A DNA stretch of 64,000 nucleotides from Pseudomonadales bacterium. Its GTDB lineage: Bacteria > Pseudomonadota > Gammaproteobacteria > Pseudomonadales > Halieaceae. Positions 34,840 through 43,905 of this stretch are shown piece after piece (within the stretch, counting starts at the first letter, position 1; each line of letters starts with the position of its first letter). A model generated the notes under the pieces. The model was not told the origin of the DNA, searched no databases, and saw only the letters and a list, made by a program, of their open reading frames with translations. Made by a program: the position numbers and the translations under genes. The stretch is from the NCBI GenBank assembly GCA_024234855.1, contig JACKNN010000003.1:310001-374000 (forward strand). Reading direction: 5' to 3'.

Positions 34840-35997
34840 ATGTGTAGACACACTCGTTTGTATGACAGGGCAGCCCGGGCCGGCCGGGTGGCGATGCTTA
34901 CCGTACTGGTTGCGACGCCGCTGGCAGGCTGTGCCGACAAGGGCGATGCGTCCGCCCAGGCCAATGCGGGCCCGCGTGATTTCCTGGTGGTGATGAACCG
35001 CCCCAACAAGCTCAACCTGGTAGACCTGAAGCAGCGCAAGGTGGTCAACAGTTGCGATCTGCCCGGCGATTACGGCCCGGGCACGGTGGCCATGTCGCCG
35101 GACAAGCGCACGGCCTATGTGCTGACCAACCGGTTTGAAAATATTTACGGCGTCGATGTGGATACCTGCGAGATACGCTTTTCCGCCCGCCAGTCCCAGG
35201 GCGATGAGCGGGTCAAGTCCATCGGCTCCATTGCCGTCAGCCCGGATGGCAAAGAGGTATACACCCACCAGAACCCGACCCGGTTGCTGATCGACCGTTA
35301 CGAGGTGCAGGACGCCCGGGTGGCCGTGTTTGATACGTCCGCGGGGCTCGAGGCAAGGCCTGTGCGGACGTTTCCCGCGCCGCGCCAGATCACCATCATG
35401 GCAGTAGGCAAGGATGGCACGCTCTATATGGGCGGGCGCGATATCTATGCCATGAATATGCAGACCGGTGCTACCACGGTGGCGCTCGCCAGCCAGAGCC
35501 GCAACGACCCGTTGGAGAGCCTGCGGGATTCCCTGACGGTGTGGCCGGTGGGCGATATCAACGATGAGATGGTGCGCATGTATTCCGCGGCCCAATACAA
35601 GGATGCATCCCAGGACCTGGCAAGCGCCGACTGGGTGTGGGGATTCGAGCGCGTGGACCTGGCGACCGGTGCGGTCGAGACGAAGGTGTTCGGCCCGCTC
35701 GAAGTAGTACTGTTTTCAGGTATGGCCCGGCCCTCCGACCCCAACCAGTTTTACGGGGTGCTTACCCAGCTCAAGAAATTTGACGTGGCGGCACAGAAGG
35801 AGCTGAACTCAGTGGACCTGGAGCACAGCTATTACTGTATTAACTTCTCCACTGACGGCAGCGAAGTCTATCTGGCGGGCACCTTTAACGATATCGCGGT
35901 CTACGACGCGGACACCCTGAAAAAGCTGGGTAATATCGCGTTACAGGGTGGGGATATGGCACTCGCCAACTCCCGGGTCTTCAGCCGCGCGCTCTAG
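34840..35997 (+). CDS. qhpB: Quinohemoprotein amine dehydrogenase beta subunit, with apparent lipobox
   Basis: 385 residues, beta-propeller type, with repeated blades such as RPNKLNLVDLKQRKVVNSC, VAMSPDKRTAYVLTNR and IAVSPDGKEVYTH. In the family this roughly 37 kDa subunit packs against the gamma chain near the active site. The N-terminus has a basic stretch, a hydrophobic run and VATPLAGC with Cys at residue 31. That fits a lipoprotein signal, so the periplasmic complex may be membrane-tethered here. It lies 12 bases after qhpC. Confidence 0.92.
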   Translation: MCRHTRLYDRAARAGRVAMLTVLVATPLAGCADKGDASAQANAGPRDFLVVMNRPNKLNLVDLKQRKVVNSCDLPGDYGPGTVAMSPDKRTAYVLTNRFENIYGVDVDTCEIRFSARQSQGDERVKSIGSIAVSPDGKEVYTHQNPTRLLIDRYEVQDARVAVFDTSAGLEARPVRTFPAPRQITIMAVGKDGTLYMGGRDIYAMNMQTGATTVALASQSRNDPLESLRDSLTVWPVGDINDEMVRMYSAAQYKDASQDLASADWVWGFERVDLATGAVETKVFGPLEVVLFSGMARPSDPNQFYGVLTQLKKFDVAAQKELNSVDLEHSYYCINFSTDGSEVYLAGTFNDIAVYDADTLKKLGNIALQGGDMALANSRVFSRAL

Positions 35998-36003
35998 CAC
36001 CGT

Positions 36004-37773
36004 ATGCAGGTGAGCGGCAGCGCAGTCGCAGTTCCCGTCGCCGCTGCCCGCGCGGTCGATCGCGCCGCGATGCGCTGGCTGTTCGGGTTCGTGCGGCCGC
36101 GCAGCGCTCCGCTGCTGGCGCTGCTCGCGCTTTCGGTTACCACTTCACTGCTGGTACTGGTGCAACCCTACCTTACCAAGTTACTGATTGACGATGGCCT
36201 GCTTGCACGCCAGTTCGATACCGTATTGCTACTGGTGGCTGCAATCTTCCTGGTGGGGCTGGTGGCGACATTGCTGTCCGGCGCGAATCGCTATTTCTAC
36301 ACCCGCCTCTCGGGCCACATACTGTTTGATCTGCGTGAATCGGTGTATCGCCACCTGCAAACCCTGTCGCCGGCGTTTTATGCCCGCAACCGCGGCGGCG
36401 ACATCCTGACGCGCCTGGATGGCGATGTCGCGGAGATCCAGCGCTTTGCAGTGGACAGTTTGTTTGCCGCGGTCAGTGCGTTGCTGGGCCTGGTGGGGAC
36501 CCTGGTTTTTATGTTGTTGCTGAGCTGGCAACTCACCCTCGTGCTGGTGGCACTGGTGCCCCTGCACTGGCTCTACCTGCGGTATATGCGGCCGCGGGTA
36601 CAGCAGCAGACCCGGCGGCTGCGTGAGCGCAGCAGCGATGTTACCGCGTTCCTGGTGGAGACTGTGCCGGCGATGAAGTTCATCCAGGCGGTGGCGGCGG
36701 AGTCGCGGGAGGCAAATCGCCTGGGCGTGCTCAACAAACTCTATCTCGGTGACCTGCTGCAACTCCAGTTGATTGAATTCGCCACTGCCGCGGTACCCAA
36801 CACGCTGACCTCCGCCGCACGCGCGCTGGTGTTCGCTGTCGGTGGCTACTGGGTTATCCAGGGGCAGATGGCGCTGGGCTCGCTGATCGCTTTCAGCACC
36901 TATCTCGGTATGGCGGTAGGTCCGGTACAGGGCCTGCTGGGCCTTTACATGTCACTGTTTCGCGTCCAGGTCTGCCTGGAGCGGGTGCGCTACCTGGTGG
37001 AGGCGACTCCCGATGTGAGGTCGTCCGGCCAACGGGTGCCGGGTGCCGGAATGCGTGGTGCGCTGGAACTGCAGGCGGTCAGCTTCCGCTATCCCGGGAG
37101 TGAGGAGGATATTCTCCGGCAGGCCTCGGTCAGCTTCCCAGCGGGTTGCAGCGTGGGTATCTACAGCCCCTCCGGCAGCGGCAAGACCACCCTGGTCGAT
37201 CTGCTTTTGCGCCACTACGAACCCGACTCCGGCTGTATCCTGGTTGATGGCATCGATATCCGTGAATTCGGCCTGGGCGCCTGGCGTCGACGTATCGCCC
37301 TGGTGGCCCAGGACATTGTCCTGTTCCGCGGCAGCGTACTGGACAATATCCGCTATGCCCGGCCTGACGCCACCGATGAGGAGGTGCGCCAGGCAGTGCG
37401 GTGCGCCCAACTCAATGCGTTGGTGGCTCGATTGCCGGAGGGCCTGGATACGCCGGTGGGTGAGCGGGGCACGCGCCTTTCCGGTGGCGAAAAGCAGCGT
37501 ATCGCCATCGCCAGGGCCCTGCTCCAGCAGCCCCTGCTGGTCATCCTCGACGAGGCCACGTCGGCGGTGGATGTCGAGGTGGAGCGGGAGGTCCTGCAGG
37601 CGGTGGAGGAGTTGTTCGGCGACTGCACCCGACTGGTGATAAGCCACCGCCGGTCCGCCCTCGACAATTGCGGCTATCTGCTGGCGATCGAGGGCGGTAA
37701 GCTGCAATCGGGTACGGGTACTGTTGCAAGTGTGGGCGCGGGTCCGTATGCCCACGGTGATGTCGATGCATAA
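36004..37773 (+). CDS. qhpF: ABC transporter exporting the cross-linked gamma subunit
   Basis: 589 residues: a six-helix exporter membrane domain (about 30-330) fused to an ATPase domain. The Walker A motif is YSPSGSGKTTLVDL, the signature is LSGGEKQRIAIARAL, and Walker B is LLVILDEATSAVD. The family member in qhp loci moves modified QhpC to the periplasm. It starts six bases after the qhpB stop and overlaps qhpE. Without the context it would look like a generic lipid A or peptide exporter. Confidence 0.92.
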   Translation: MQVSGSAVAVPVAAARAVDRAAMRWLFGFVRPRSAPLLALLALSVTTSLLVLVQPYLTKLLIDDGLLARQFDTVLLLVAAIFLVGLVATLLSGANRYFYTRLSGHILFDLRESVYRHLQTLSPAFYARNRGGDILTRLDGDVAEIQRFAVDSLFAAVSALLGLVGTLVFMLLLSWQLTLVLVALVPLHWLYLRYMRPRVQQQTRRLRERSSDVTAFLVETVPAMKFIQAVAAESREANRLGVLNKLYLGDLLQLQLIEFATAAVPNTLTSAARALVFAVGGYWVIQGQMALGSLIAFSTYLGMAVGPVQGLLGLYMSLFRVQVCLERVRYLVEATPDVRSSGQRVPGAGMRGALELQAVSFRYPGSEEDILRQASVSFPAGCSVGIYSPSGSGKTTLVDLLLRHYEPDSGCILVDGIDIREFGLGAWRRRIALVAQDIVLFRGSVLDNIRYARPDATDEEVRQAVRCAQLNALVARLPEGLDTPVGERGTRLSGGEKQRIAIARALLQQPLLVILDEATSAVDVEVEREVLQAVEELFGDCTRLVISHRRSALDNCGYLLAIEGGKLQSGTGTVASVGAGPYAHGDVDA

Positions 37774-38440
37774 GCTTGCGGTAGGGTTGATCGACAGTGG
37801 AGTGGCTGGCCTGGCGCCGGCGAGCGTAGCGGCCAGCCGTTGTTTCCTCGCGGCGCAAAGCGGTGACGTGACACAGGGCGACGCCGTGGATGACCAACTG
37901 GGGCACGGCACCGCGCTGGCCCGTATCCTTTTACGGGTCGCACCCGAAATCGGCCTGTATAACGCCCAGGTGTTCAGCCACCAGCTCAGTTGCAGCGCAG
38001 CCCAGGCGGCGGCAGCCCTGGTCTGGCTACTGGAGCAGAACATCCGCCTCGTCAATATGAGTTTCGGCCTGCGCGAGGATCGCCAGCTGTTGCGACAGGC
38101 TTGCGCGCGGGCGGTGAATAGTGGTGTGGTACTGGTGGCCGCAGCCCCTGCCCGGGGTGAGCCGGTATTTCCCGCGGCCTATCCCGGCGTCATCAGCGCC
38201 ACCGGCGATGCCCGCTGTGCCCCGGGAGAAATCTCGCTGCTCGAAAATGGCCAGGCGGATTTCGGCGGCCATGTCCGTGCTGCTGGAACGAACGTGGCGG
38301 GGGCCAGCGTAGGCTGCGCCCATGTCAGTGCACAAGCGGCCCGGTTTCTGGCCATACACCCCGGCGGTTCACCGGCGCAACTGCGGGTGTGGCTGGCGGC
38401 GCAGGCCAGCTATTGCGGCCCGGAGCGACGGGTATGTTGA
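37760..38440 (+). CDS. qhpE: Subtilisin-like serine protease removing the gamma-subunit leader
   Basis: About 226 residues, S8 family. The triad is visible as Asp in VGLIDSGVA, His in DQLGHGTALARI and Ser in GASVGCAHVSAQAARF. There is no signal peptide, consistent with the reported cytoplasmic role of QhpE on the QhpC leader. The exact start is uncertain: ATG codons at 37748, 37760 and 37766 all lie inside the qhpF end. Its 3' end meets the convergent qhpG through a strong hairpin. Confidence 0.9.
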   Translation: MSMHKLAVGLIDSGVAGLAPASVAASRCFLAAQSGDVTQGDAVDDQLGHGTALARILLRVAPEIGLYNAQVFSHQLSCSAAQAAAALVWLLEQNIRLVNMSFGLREDRQLLRQACARAVNSGVVLVAAAPARGEPVFPAAYPGVISATGDARCAPGEISLLENGQADFGGHVRAAGTNVAGASVGCAHVSAQAARFLAIHPGGSPAQLRVWLAAQASYCGPERRVC

Positions 38441-38456
38441 TGCGGCCCACCGGGCG

Positions 38457-38481
38457 GTCGACAGCGTGCCCCGCTGTCGAC
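38457..38481. terminator. Hairpin between convergent qhpE and qhpG (candidate bidirectional terminator)
   Basis: GTCGACAGCG (38457-38466) and CGCTGTCGAC (38472-38481) form an exact 10-base stem with a five-base loop. It sits wholly in the 42-base gap between two facing stop codons. There is no T-run, so termination strength is uncertain. Confidence 0.55.
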
Positions 38482-38482
38482 A

Positions 38483-39838
38483 CTACAGTATCTGGTAGCG
38501 GCGCAGCCAGGCAGTCAGCACGCGCTGTTTCTCGCTGTCCCCGGCGCACTGCGCCGCCAGTCGGGAGACCAACAGACTTCGGCGCTGCTCCCGCGAATCC
38601 GGCAAATCCCGCAGCAGCGGCGCCAGTTCCACTCCGGCCACATGCCATACCCCCAGTGGTTGGTCACTGGTCACCGCCACGTCCCGCCCGCAGATTCTGT
38701 CGCCGGCCACCACGGGCCTGGATTCAACCGCCAGCAAGGTCGGCGCCAGCCCGGCGTGGGACGGCTCATCATCCGGCCAGTCCTGGCGCTGGCGCCAGAA
38801 TTGCGCCGCCGGCCAACGTTTTTCCATGCGGTAAAAATCGCGCCCCATGCGGGCAAAACGTAAAAAGGTATGGTGTACGCGGTCCCGGTAAAACTGCGCC
38901 GCCAGTGTCCGTTCTTCGGGATACTGCAGCAGGGTATTTATGACGGCAGGGGCGATTAACGCGGAGGAAAGGGCCTGGAAAATGCCGTTGCCTGACAGGG
39001 GGTCAACGGCCATGGCCGCGTCGCCTACCCGCAAGGTGCTCGAAGTGATCAATTCACCCTGCACGATGGAAGTGCTGCCCCTGGCAATCACGTCAGCCAG
39101 TGGTTTACCCGACCGCTCCACCCCGGGTATCGGCTGCAGCTGTTCCAGCTGCTGTTCAAACCAGCGATTCAGCTCACCCCGTTTGGGCAGTCGGCTGCCA
39201 TCTGCGGTGACGGTGAACTGGATGAAACCCAGGCCGTCTGCAGTTGTAGCCAGCCAGGCCCAGCCATCGGACAGACTGCTCACGCCGCTGGCGGCAGCGG
39301 TCGGTGGCCCCTGCCGCAGCTGCAGCAGGGAAACCGTTTCCGGCCCCCGCAACTGGCTGGTGCCCGTCCCCGGGGAAGCGCGGCCGCGGGCATCCACGAA
39401 GAAGCGGCCGTGCAGAATTTTCGGTTTGCCGCCGGGGGTGTCCAGATGAAGGCAGGGCGCGCCCTCGGCGGTGTCCTCCAGTTGGCGCACGCGCCCCGGT
39501 ATCAGTTCCGCGCCGGCGGCCGCCACATCGGCCAGGAGTGCAGCGTCGAAGTGCTGTCGCAGCACCAGGTGTTCGGTATTGGCGGTGCTCGACTCGCCGT
39601 TCCAGCAAACGTTGCGCGGGCTGGCGGACGGCACAGTTGCGACCGCCTCGAACAAGCCCGCGCCGCGCAAGCCCTCGCGGGTGCGCGTGGATATACCCTC
39701 GCAGGTTTGCCAGGGTCGCGGCGAATGGACCAGCGCGACACGGTAGCCGAGTTTGCGCAGGCCGACGGCGACCGTGCAACCCGCCGGTCCGCCGCCGGCC
39801 ACGATGATATCTGTCGAGGAGCCTTTGATGGTTGTCAT
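38483..39838 (-). CDS. qhpG: FAD-dependent monooxygenase QhpG for CTQ biogenesis
   Basis: 451 residues with the dinucleotide-binding IIVAGGGPAGCTVAVGLRKL at the N-terminus and the second FAD block LRVGDAAMAVDPLSGNGIFQ, as in tryptophan-halogenase-like hydroxylases. QhpG is reported to hydroxylate the QhpC tryptophan that becomes CTQ. It is the only qhp gene on the opposite strand and lies between the qhp and aau units, with a 247-base gap to the next gene. Confidence 0.9.
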   Translation of the reverse strand: MTTIKGSSTDIIVAGGGPAGCTVAVGLRKLGYRVALVHSPRPWQTCEGISTRTREGLRGAGLFEAVATVPSASPRNVCWNGESSTANTEHLVLRQHFDAALLADVAAAGAELIPGRVRQLEDTAEGAPCLHLDTPGGKPKILHGRFFVDARGRASPGTGTSQLRGPETVSLLQLRQGPPTAAASGVSSLSDGWAWLATTADGLGFIQFTVTADGSRLPKRGELNRWFEQQLEQLQPIPGVERSGKPLADVIARGSTSIVQGELITSSTLRVGDAAMAVDPLSGNGIFQALSSALIAPAVINTLLQYPEERTLAAQFYRDRVHHTFLRFARMGRDFYRMEKRWPAAQFWRQRQDWPDDEPSHAGLAPTLLAVESRPVVAGDRICGRDVAVTSDQPLGVWHVAGVELAPLLRDLPDSREQRRSLLVSRLAAQCAGDSEKQRVLTAWLRRYQIL

Positions 39839-39922
39839 TCCTTGCCCGCACCACGAGACAGGCGTGATAGAAGGGAAAGCCAGGATGTTACAGCATAACA
39901 GGATGGATCAGGTGCCCGCGAC

Positions 39923-39950
39923 ACTGTCCCTGGAACAGTCTGACAGTCAG
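39923..39950. repeat. Two adjacent short dyads upstream of the amine-locus aldehyde dehydrogenase
   Basis: ACTGTCC-CTG-GAACAGT (39923-39939) is a seven-base inverted repeat with one mismatch. CTGAC-A-GTCAG (39940-39950) is an exact inverted repeat right beside it. Both lie in the qhpG-to-aldehyde dehydrogenase gap and may be regulator sites. No known regulator is assigned. Confidence 0.35.
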
Positions 39951-40085
39951 GTGGGCGCGCTGTTTTTCCCCGGTTTCGCCGGGCGTGCAGTTCCCCCTGA
40001 TCCTGTTGCGGACTTCGCTGGCAGGCCATATGGACTGCGATTTTTGTGCTTTAATACAATGTGAATAACGACAAGGAGAAATACC

Positions 40086-41510
40086 ATGCCCGCATACAAG
40101 CTGATAATCGACGGCAAGAAAGTGTCCACCACAGAGACCTTTCCGGTGCTCAACCCGGCCACTGAAAAAGTGGTGGCCCAGGCCCCGAAGGCCACCGTGG
40201 AACAGCTGAATGAGGCTGTGGCCGCTGCCCGCCGGGCCTTTCCCGCCTGGAGTGCCACCCCGGACGCGGAGCGCTCGCGGCTGGTCCACGCCATTGCCGA
40301 TACCCTGGAGGCCCACGGTGAGGAGCTGACCAAATTGCTTACCCTGGAACAGGGCAAACCCGGTGTCGGTTTTGCCGGTATGGGTGGGGCATTTGAAATT
40401 GGCGGCACGCTGGCCTGGGCCCACGCCACCGCCGACCTGGAGCTGCCGGTCGAGGTGATCCAGGACAATGACGAGGCCCGTATCGAGGTGCATCGCAAGC
40501 CGCTGGGTGTGATCGGCTCTATCACGCCCTGGAACTTTCCGCTCATGATTGCCATCTGGCACGTCATGCCAGCCCTGCGCAGTGGTAACACGGTGGTGAT
40601 CAAACCCTCGGAGTTCACACCCCTGACCACCCTCCGGGCCGTGGAACTCATGAACGAACTCCTGCCACCCGGTGTTCTCAATATTGTCACCGGCGACGGC
40701 AGCCTCGGCGCCGCCATGTCCAGCCACCCGGATATCAACAAGATCGTCTTCACCGGTTCTACCGCCACCGGCAAGAAGATCATGCAGAGCGCTGCAGGAA
40801 ACCTCAAGCGGATAACCCTGGAACTGGGCGGCAACGATGCCGCCATTGTGCTGCCCGACACCGACGTCGCGGCCGCCGCGCCGAAGATCTTCGCCACCGC
40901 CCTGTTCAACAACGGCCAGACCTGCGCGGCCCTGAAGCGTCTGTATGTGCACGAGGATATCTATGACGAGATGTGCAACGCCCTGGCCGCGATTGCCGGC
41001 AGTGTGAAAACCGGGGATGGTAGCGTCGAGGGTATCGACTTCGGGCCGATCCAGAACAAAACCCAGTTCGAAAAAGTCTGTGCAATCGCCAGTGAGGCGA
41101 AGACCAGCGGCGCCCGTTTCCTCACCGGTGGTGAGCCTGTGAAAGGCGCCGGGTACTTCTTCCCTGTCACCATCGTGGCGGATATAGCCGACGATACGCG
41201 GCTGGTGGCGGAGGAGCCCTTTGGCCCCATCCTGCCGGTGCTGAAGTTCAGCGACGTGGAAGACGCCCTGCGCCGCGCCAACGACAGCAATAACGGCCTG
41301 GGCGGTTCGGTCTGGTCAGCGGATGTGGCGCGCGCCACGGCCCTGGCCAGCCGGCTGGAATGCGGCACCGCCTGGGTCAACGGCCATGCCATGATCCAGC
41401 CCAATATGCCGTTCGGCGGGGTCAAGGAATCGGGCATGGGGGTGGAGTTCGGGCGCTATGGCCTGGAGGAATACACCACTATCCAATCCCTGTATATTGC
41501 CAAGGGCTAG
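40086..41510 (+). CDS. NAD-dependent aldehyde dehydrogenase (amine-derived aldehydes)
   Basis: 474 residues with TPWNFPLMIAIWHVMPALRS, FTGSTATGKK, LELGGNDAAIV (catalytic Glu) and FNNGQTCAALKRLYVHED (catalytic Cys). The N-terminus KLIIDGKKVSTTETFPVLNP is typical of broad-specificity aldehyde dehydrogenases. It heads the aau unit and precedes aauB by 42 bases. The obvious job is oxidation of arylacetaldehydes released by the two amine dehydrogenases. Confidence 0.88.
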   Translation: MPAYKLIIDGKKVSTTETFPVLNPATEKVVAQAPKATVEQLNEAVAAARRAFPAWSATPDAERSRLVHAIADTLEAHGEELTKLLTLEQGKPGVGFAGMGGAFEIGGTLAWAHATADLELPVEVIQDNDEARIEVHRKPLGVIGSITPWNFPLMIAIWHVMPALRSGNTVVIKPSEFTPLTTLRAVELMNELLPPGVLNIVTGDGSLGAAMSSHPDINKIVFTGSTATGKKIMQSAAGNLKRITLELGGNDAAIVLPDTDVAAAAPKIFATALFNNGQTCAALKRLYVHEDIYDEMCNALAAIAGSVKTGDGSVEGIDFGPIQNKTQFEKVCAIASEAKTSGARFLTGGEPVKGAGYFFPVTIVADIADDTRLVAEEPFGPILPVLKFSDVEDALRRANDSNNGLGGSVWSADVARATALASRLECGTAWVNGHAMIQPNMPFGGVKESGMGVEFGRYGLEEYTTIQSLYIAKG

Positions 41511-41552
41511 AAACCATTACAGTTGATATGACCGAGACAGGACGGGTAAGCC

Positions 41553-42743
41553 ATGATGATCGCGTACAAAAGCCGGCGCTTGTTGGCGGCAGTGACTGGA
41601 ATCCTTCTCACCGGTACTGCCCTCGCCCAGCAGGACAGGCCGCCACCACTGCCGATTGAGCCCACCGGAATCATAGAGACGCTTCCGGCAGCATACCCGC
41701 CGAGTTGGTTCCTGGTGCAGGACGCCGGGTTTTTCCACATGAGTGATGGCAAGGTGTACGTTATCGATACGGCTGCCGACACCCTGGCGAGTCAGGTGAA
41801 GGGCACCTTCAACGTATCGATGATCGGCAACATCACCCAGTCGCCCGAACGCGGTGAGATATACGCCGCAGAAACCTTCCACACCCGGGGCAGCCGGGGC
41901 GATCGTATCGACGTATTGACTGTATTCGACCAGACCACCCTCGCTCCGAAGGGCGAGGTGATCCTGCCCAAGGGCAAGCGTTTTATGGGTATGCCGGAGC
42001 GCTACGCGCTGCTGATAATGGATAATGGCCGCTGGCTGGGCGTTGCCAATTTCAGTCCCGCCACCTCGGTGACGCTGATCGACCTCGATACACGCAAGAT
42101 AGTGGGCGAGATCCCGACACCCGGATGTGTGCTGGTATATCCCACGGGTACGCGCGGTTTCAGTTCGCTGTGCGCCGATGGCCGCTTCCTGAGTACTGAA
42201 CTGGCGGCAGACGGCAGTGTGGCCAAACAAACCCGCACTGATGTCTTCTTCAACTCCGACACCACGCCCATCTTTGAGCACCCGGCAGTGATCGGCAGCA
42301 CGGCATTCTTCCCCTCGATTGCCGGCCTCGTCTACCCGGTGGATATCGGCGGCCCGGTTGCAAAAGTGGGTGAGCCGTGGAACCTGGTGCCGGAAGCGGA
42401 GCGGGCGCAGAAGTGGGCCCCCGCCGGTATCGGTCTCATCGACAAGGACGACCAGGGCCGGTTTTATATCATCATGCACCCGGATGCCAAAGATGGCAGC
42501 TACCAGGGTGGAGGACCGGAAGTATGGGTTTATGACGCGGCTGCGAAAAAGCGGGTGCAACGGATCAAGTTGCAGTCCTGGGGCTTGTCGCTGGCGGTGA
42601 GTCGCGGCGAGAACCCGGTACTGATGGTGGTCAACCCCGCCGATATGAGCCTGGAAATGTACAACACCGGCAGCGGCGAATTTATCAAGACTATCAGCGG
42701 GTTCGGCCAGGAAACCCCGCTGATGGTGAACGGCTCGAAGTAA
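41553..42743 (+). CDS. aauB: Aromatic amine dehydrogenase heavy (large) subunit
   Basis: 396 residues with an N-terminal signal (LLAAVTGILLTGTALA) and a seven-bladed propeller of the MauB/AauB family; SPERGEIYAAETFHTRGSRGD and PTGTRGFSSLCADGR are conserved blade elements. The large subunit forms an alpha2beta2 complex with the TTQ-carrying small subunit in the periplasm. The linked small-subunit gene is of the aromatic-amine type, which favours aauB over mauB. The set aauB-mauE-mauD-aauA is contiguous. Confidence 0.9.
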   Translation: MMIAYKSRRLLAAVTGILLTGTALAQQDRPPPLPIEPTGIIETLPAAYPPSWFLVQDAGFFHMSDGKVYVIDTAADTLASQVKGTFNVSMIGNITQSPERGEIYAAETFHTRGSRGDRIDVLTVFDQTTLAPKGEVILPKGKRFMGMPERYALLIMDNGRWLGVANFSPATSVTLIDLDTRKIVGEIPTPGCVLVYPTGTRGFSSLCADGRFLSTELAADGSVAKQTRTDVFFNSDTTPIFEHPAVIGSTAFFPSIAGLVYPVDIGGPVAKVGEPWNLVPEAERAQKWAPAGIGLIDKDDQGRFYIIMHPDAKDGSYQGGGPEVWVYDAAAKKRVQRIKLQSWGLSLAVSRGENPVLMVVNPADMSLEMYNTGSGEFIKTISGFGQETPLMVNGSK

Positions 42744-42746
42744 GCC

Positions 42747-43274
42747 ATGACCCTGCCCGCAGTGATCGGCAACGGCCTGGCCTGGTTCCTGGTGTGCTTG
42801 TTCGCGCAGGCGGCGGTCCACAAACTGGGCGCGCCGCGGTATTACCGGGAACTGATGAGACACTATGTGGGCGCTGTCGGCGGCGGTCTGGCCGTTTGGC
42901 TGGTGGCCGCGCTGGAGGCGGGTATTGCCCTGTCCCTGCTGGTGCCCCAGTGGCGCGCCGCAGGCCTCGCCGCGGCTGCTTCGCTCTTGCTGGTTTACGC
43001 CGGCCTGATGTCGCGCCAGGTACTGCGTGGTGAGACCGATATGCAGTGCGGCTGCGCCGGCCCCGACTCCCAACTGGGTATCAGCTGGGGGCTGGTTGTT
43101 CGCAACGGGGTTTGCGCCGGCCTGGCACTGCTGGCCCTGACTGCAGGTGATGCCGCGGCCGTGGGCTGGGCTGGCCTTTGCCTGTCCCTTTTTATCGCGT
43201 TGTTCGCCGTGCTTGTTTACGAGACCAGTGAGCAGTTAATCAGCAATGCCCAGTGGATGGCGGGAGAGGGATAA
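42747..43274 (+). CDS. mauE: Methylamine-utilisation protein MauE (amine dehydrogenase maturation)
   Basis: 175 residues with four to five hydrophobic helices and the N-terminal block FLVCLFAQAAVHKLGAPRYY. A conserved MQCGCAGPDSQLGISW segment carries the Cys pair seen in MauE. MauE and MauD are needed to form or stabilise the many disulfides of the small subunit. It starts three bases after aauB and ends one base before mauD. Confidence 0.9.
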   Translation: MTLPAVIGNGLAWFLVCLFAQAAVHKLGAPRYYRELMRHYVGAVGGGLAVWLVAALEAGIALSLLVPQWRAAGLAAAASLLLVYAGLMSRQVLRGETDMQCGCAGPDSQLGISWGLVVRNGVCAGLALLALTAGDAAAVGWAGLCLSLFIALFAVLVYETSEQLISNAQWMAGEG

Positions 43275-43275
43275 G

Positions 43276-43905
43276 ATGGATTGGTTGGTGGTGTCGAATA
43301 TCGCGCTGTGGGTTGGTTTTATCGCCATGGTGCTGGTGAACCTGGCCCTGGCGCGCCAGATCGGTGTTTTATACGAACGGGTAGCCCCGGCCGGTGCGCT
43401 GATGATGAACCGGAAACTGGCGGTGGGTGCCGCGGCGCCGAAGCTGGCGGTGGTCGCCCTCGATGGTGGCACCGAGGAGGTCGGCACGGTGGTGGACGGC
43501 AAGTCCCAGCTGCTGTTTTTCCTGTCGCCGGATTGCCCGGTATGCAACGAGCTGACCCCGGCGCTCAAATCCGCGGCCCGGGCCGAGTCGGACTGGTTGC
43601 GGGTGGTGCTGGCCAGCGATGGCGATGAACAGGACCATCGCGGCTATATCGAGCGCAAGGGTTTGCAGCAATTCCCCTACGTGGTGTCGGAGCTGTTGGG
43701 CAAGACCTACGGGGTTGCCAAATTGCCCTACGCCGTGCTGATCGACGAGCAGGGCGTAATTGCATCTATGGGCATTATCAATTCCCGGGAGCACCTGGAC
43801 AGCCTGTTTGAAGCCAAGGAGCGCAAGGTGGCTTCCATCCAGGACTACATGAGCAGGCGCAGCGAAGGACAGGCAGTACAGTACGTGGAGGCGGACAAGG
43901 CATGA
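43276..43905 (+). CDS. mauD: Thioredoxin-like MauD (disulfide formation in the small subunit)
   Basis: 209 residues from the ATG at 43276, which has a GGGAGAGG site. An N-terminal membrane anchor (VVSNIALWVGFIAMVLVNLAL) is followed by a thioredoxin fold with CPVC in FFLSPDCPVCNELTP. MauD is thought to isomerise disulfides in the TTQ subunit. It overlaps aauA by four bases. Confidence 0.92.
   Translation: MDWLVVSNIALWVGFIAMVLVNLALARQIGVLYERVAPAGALMMNRKLAVGAAAPKLAVVALDGGTEEVGTVVDGKSQLLFFLSPDCPVCNELTPALKSAARAESDWLRVVLASDGDEQDHRGYIERKGLQQFPYVVSELLGKTYGVAKLPYAVLIDEQGVIASMGIINSREHLDSLFEAKERKVASIQDYMSRRSEGQAVQYVEADKA

Noticed and set aside
39924..39938. LexA/SOS box (CTGT...ACAG)
   Set aside because: The spacing between CTGT and ACAG is seven, not eight, and no SOS-type gene follows.
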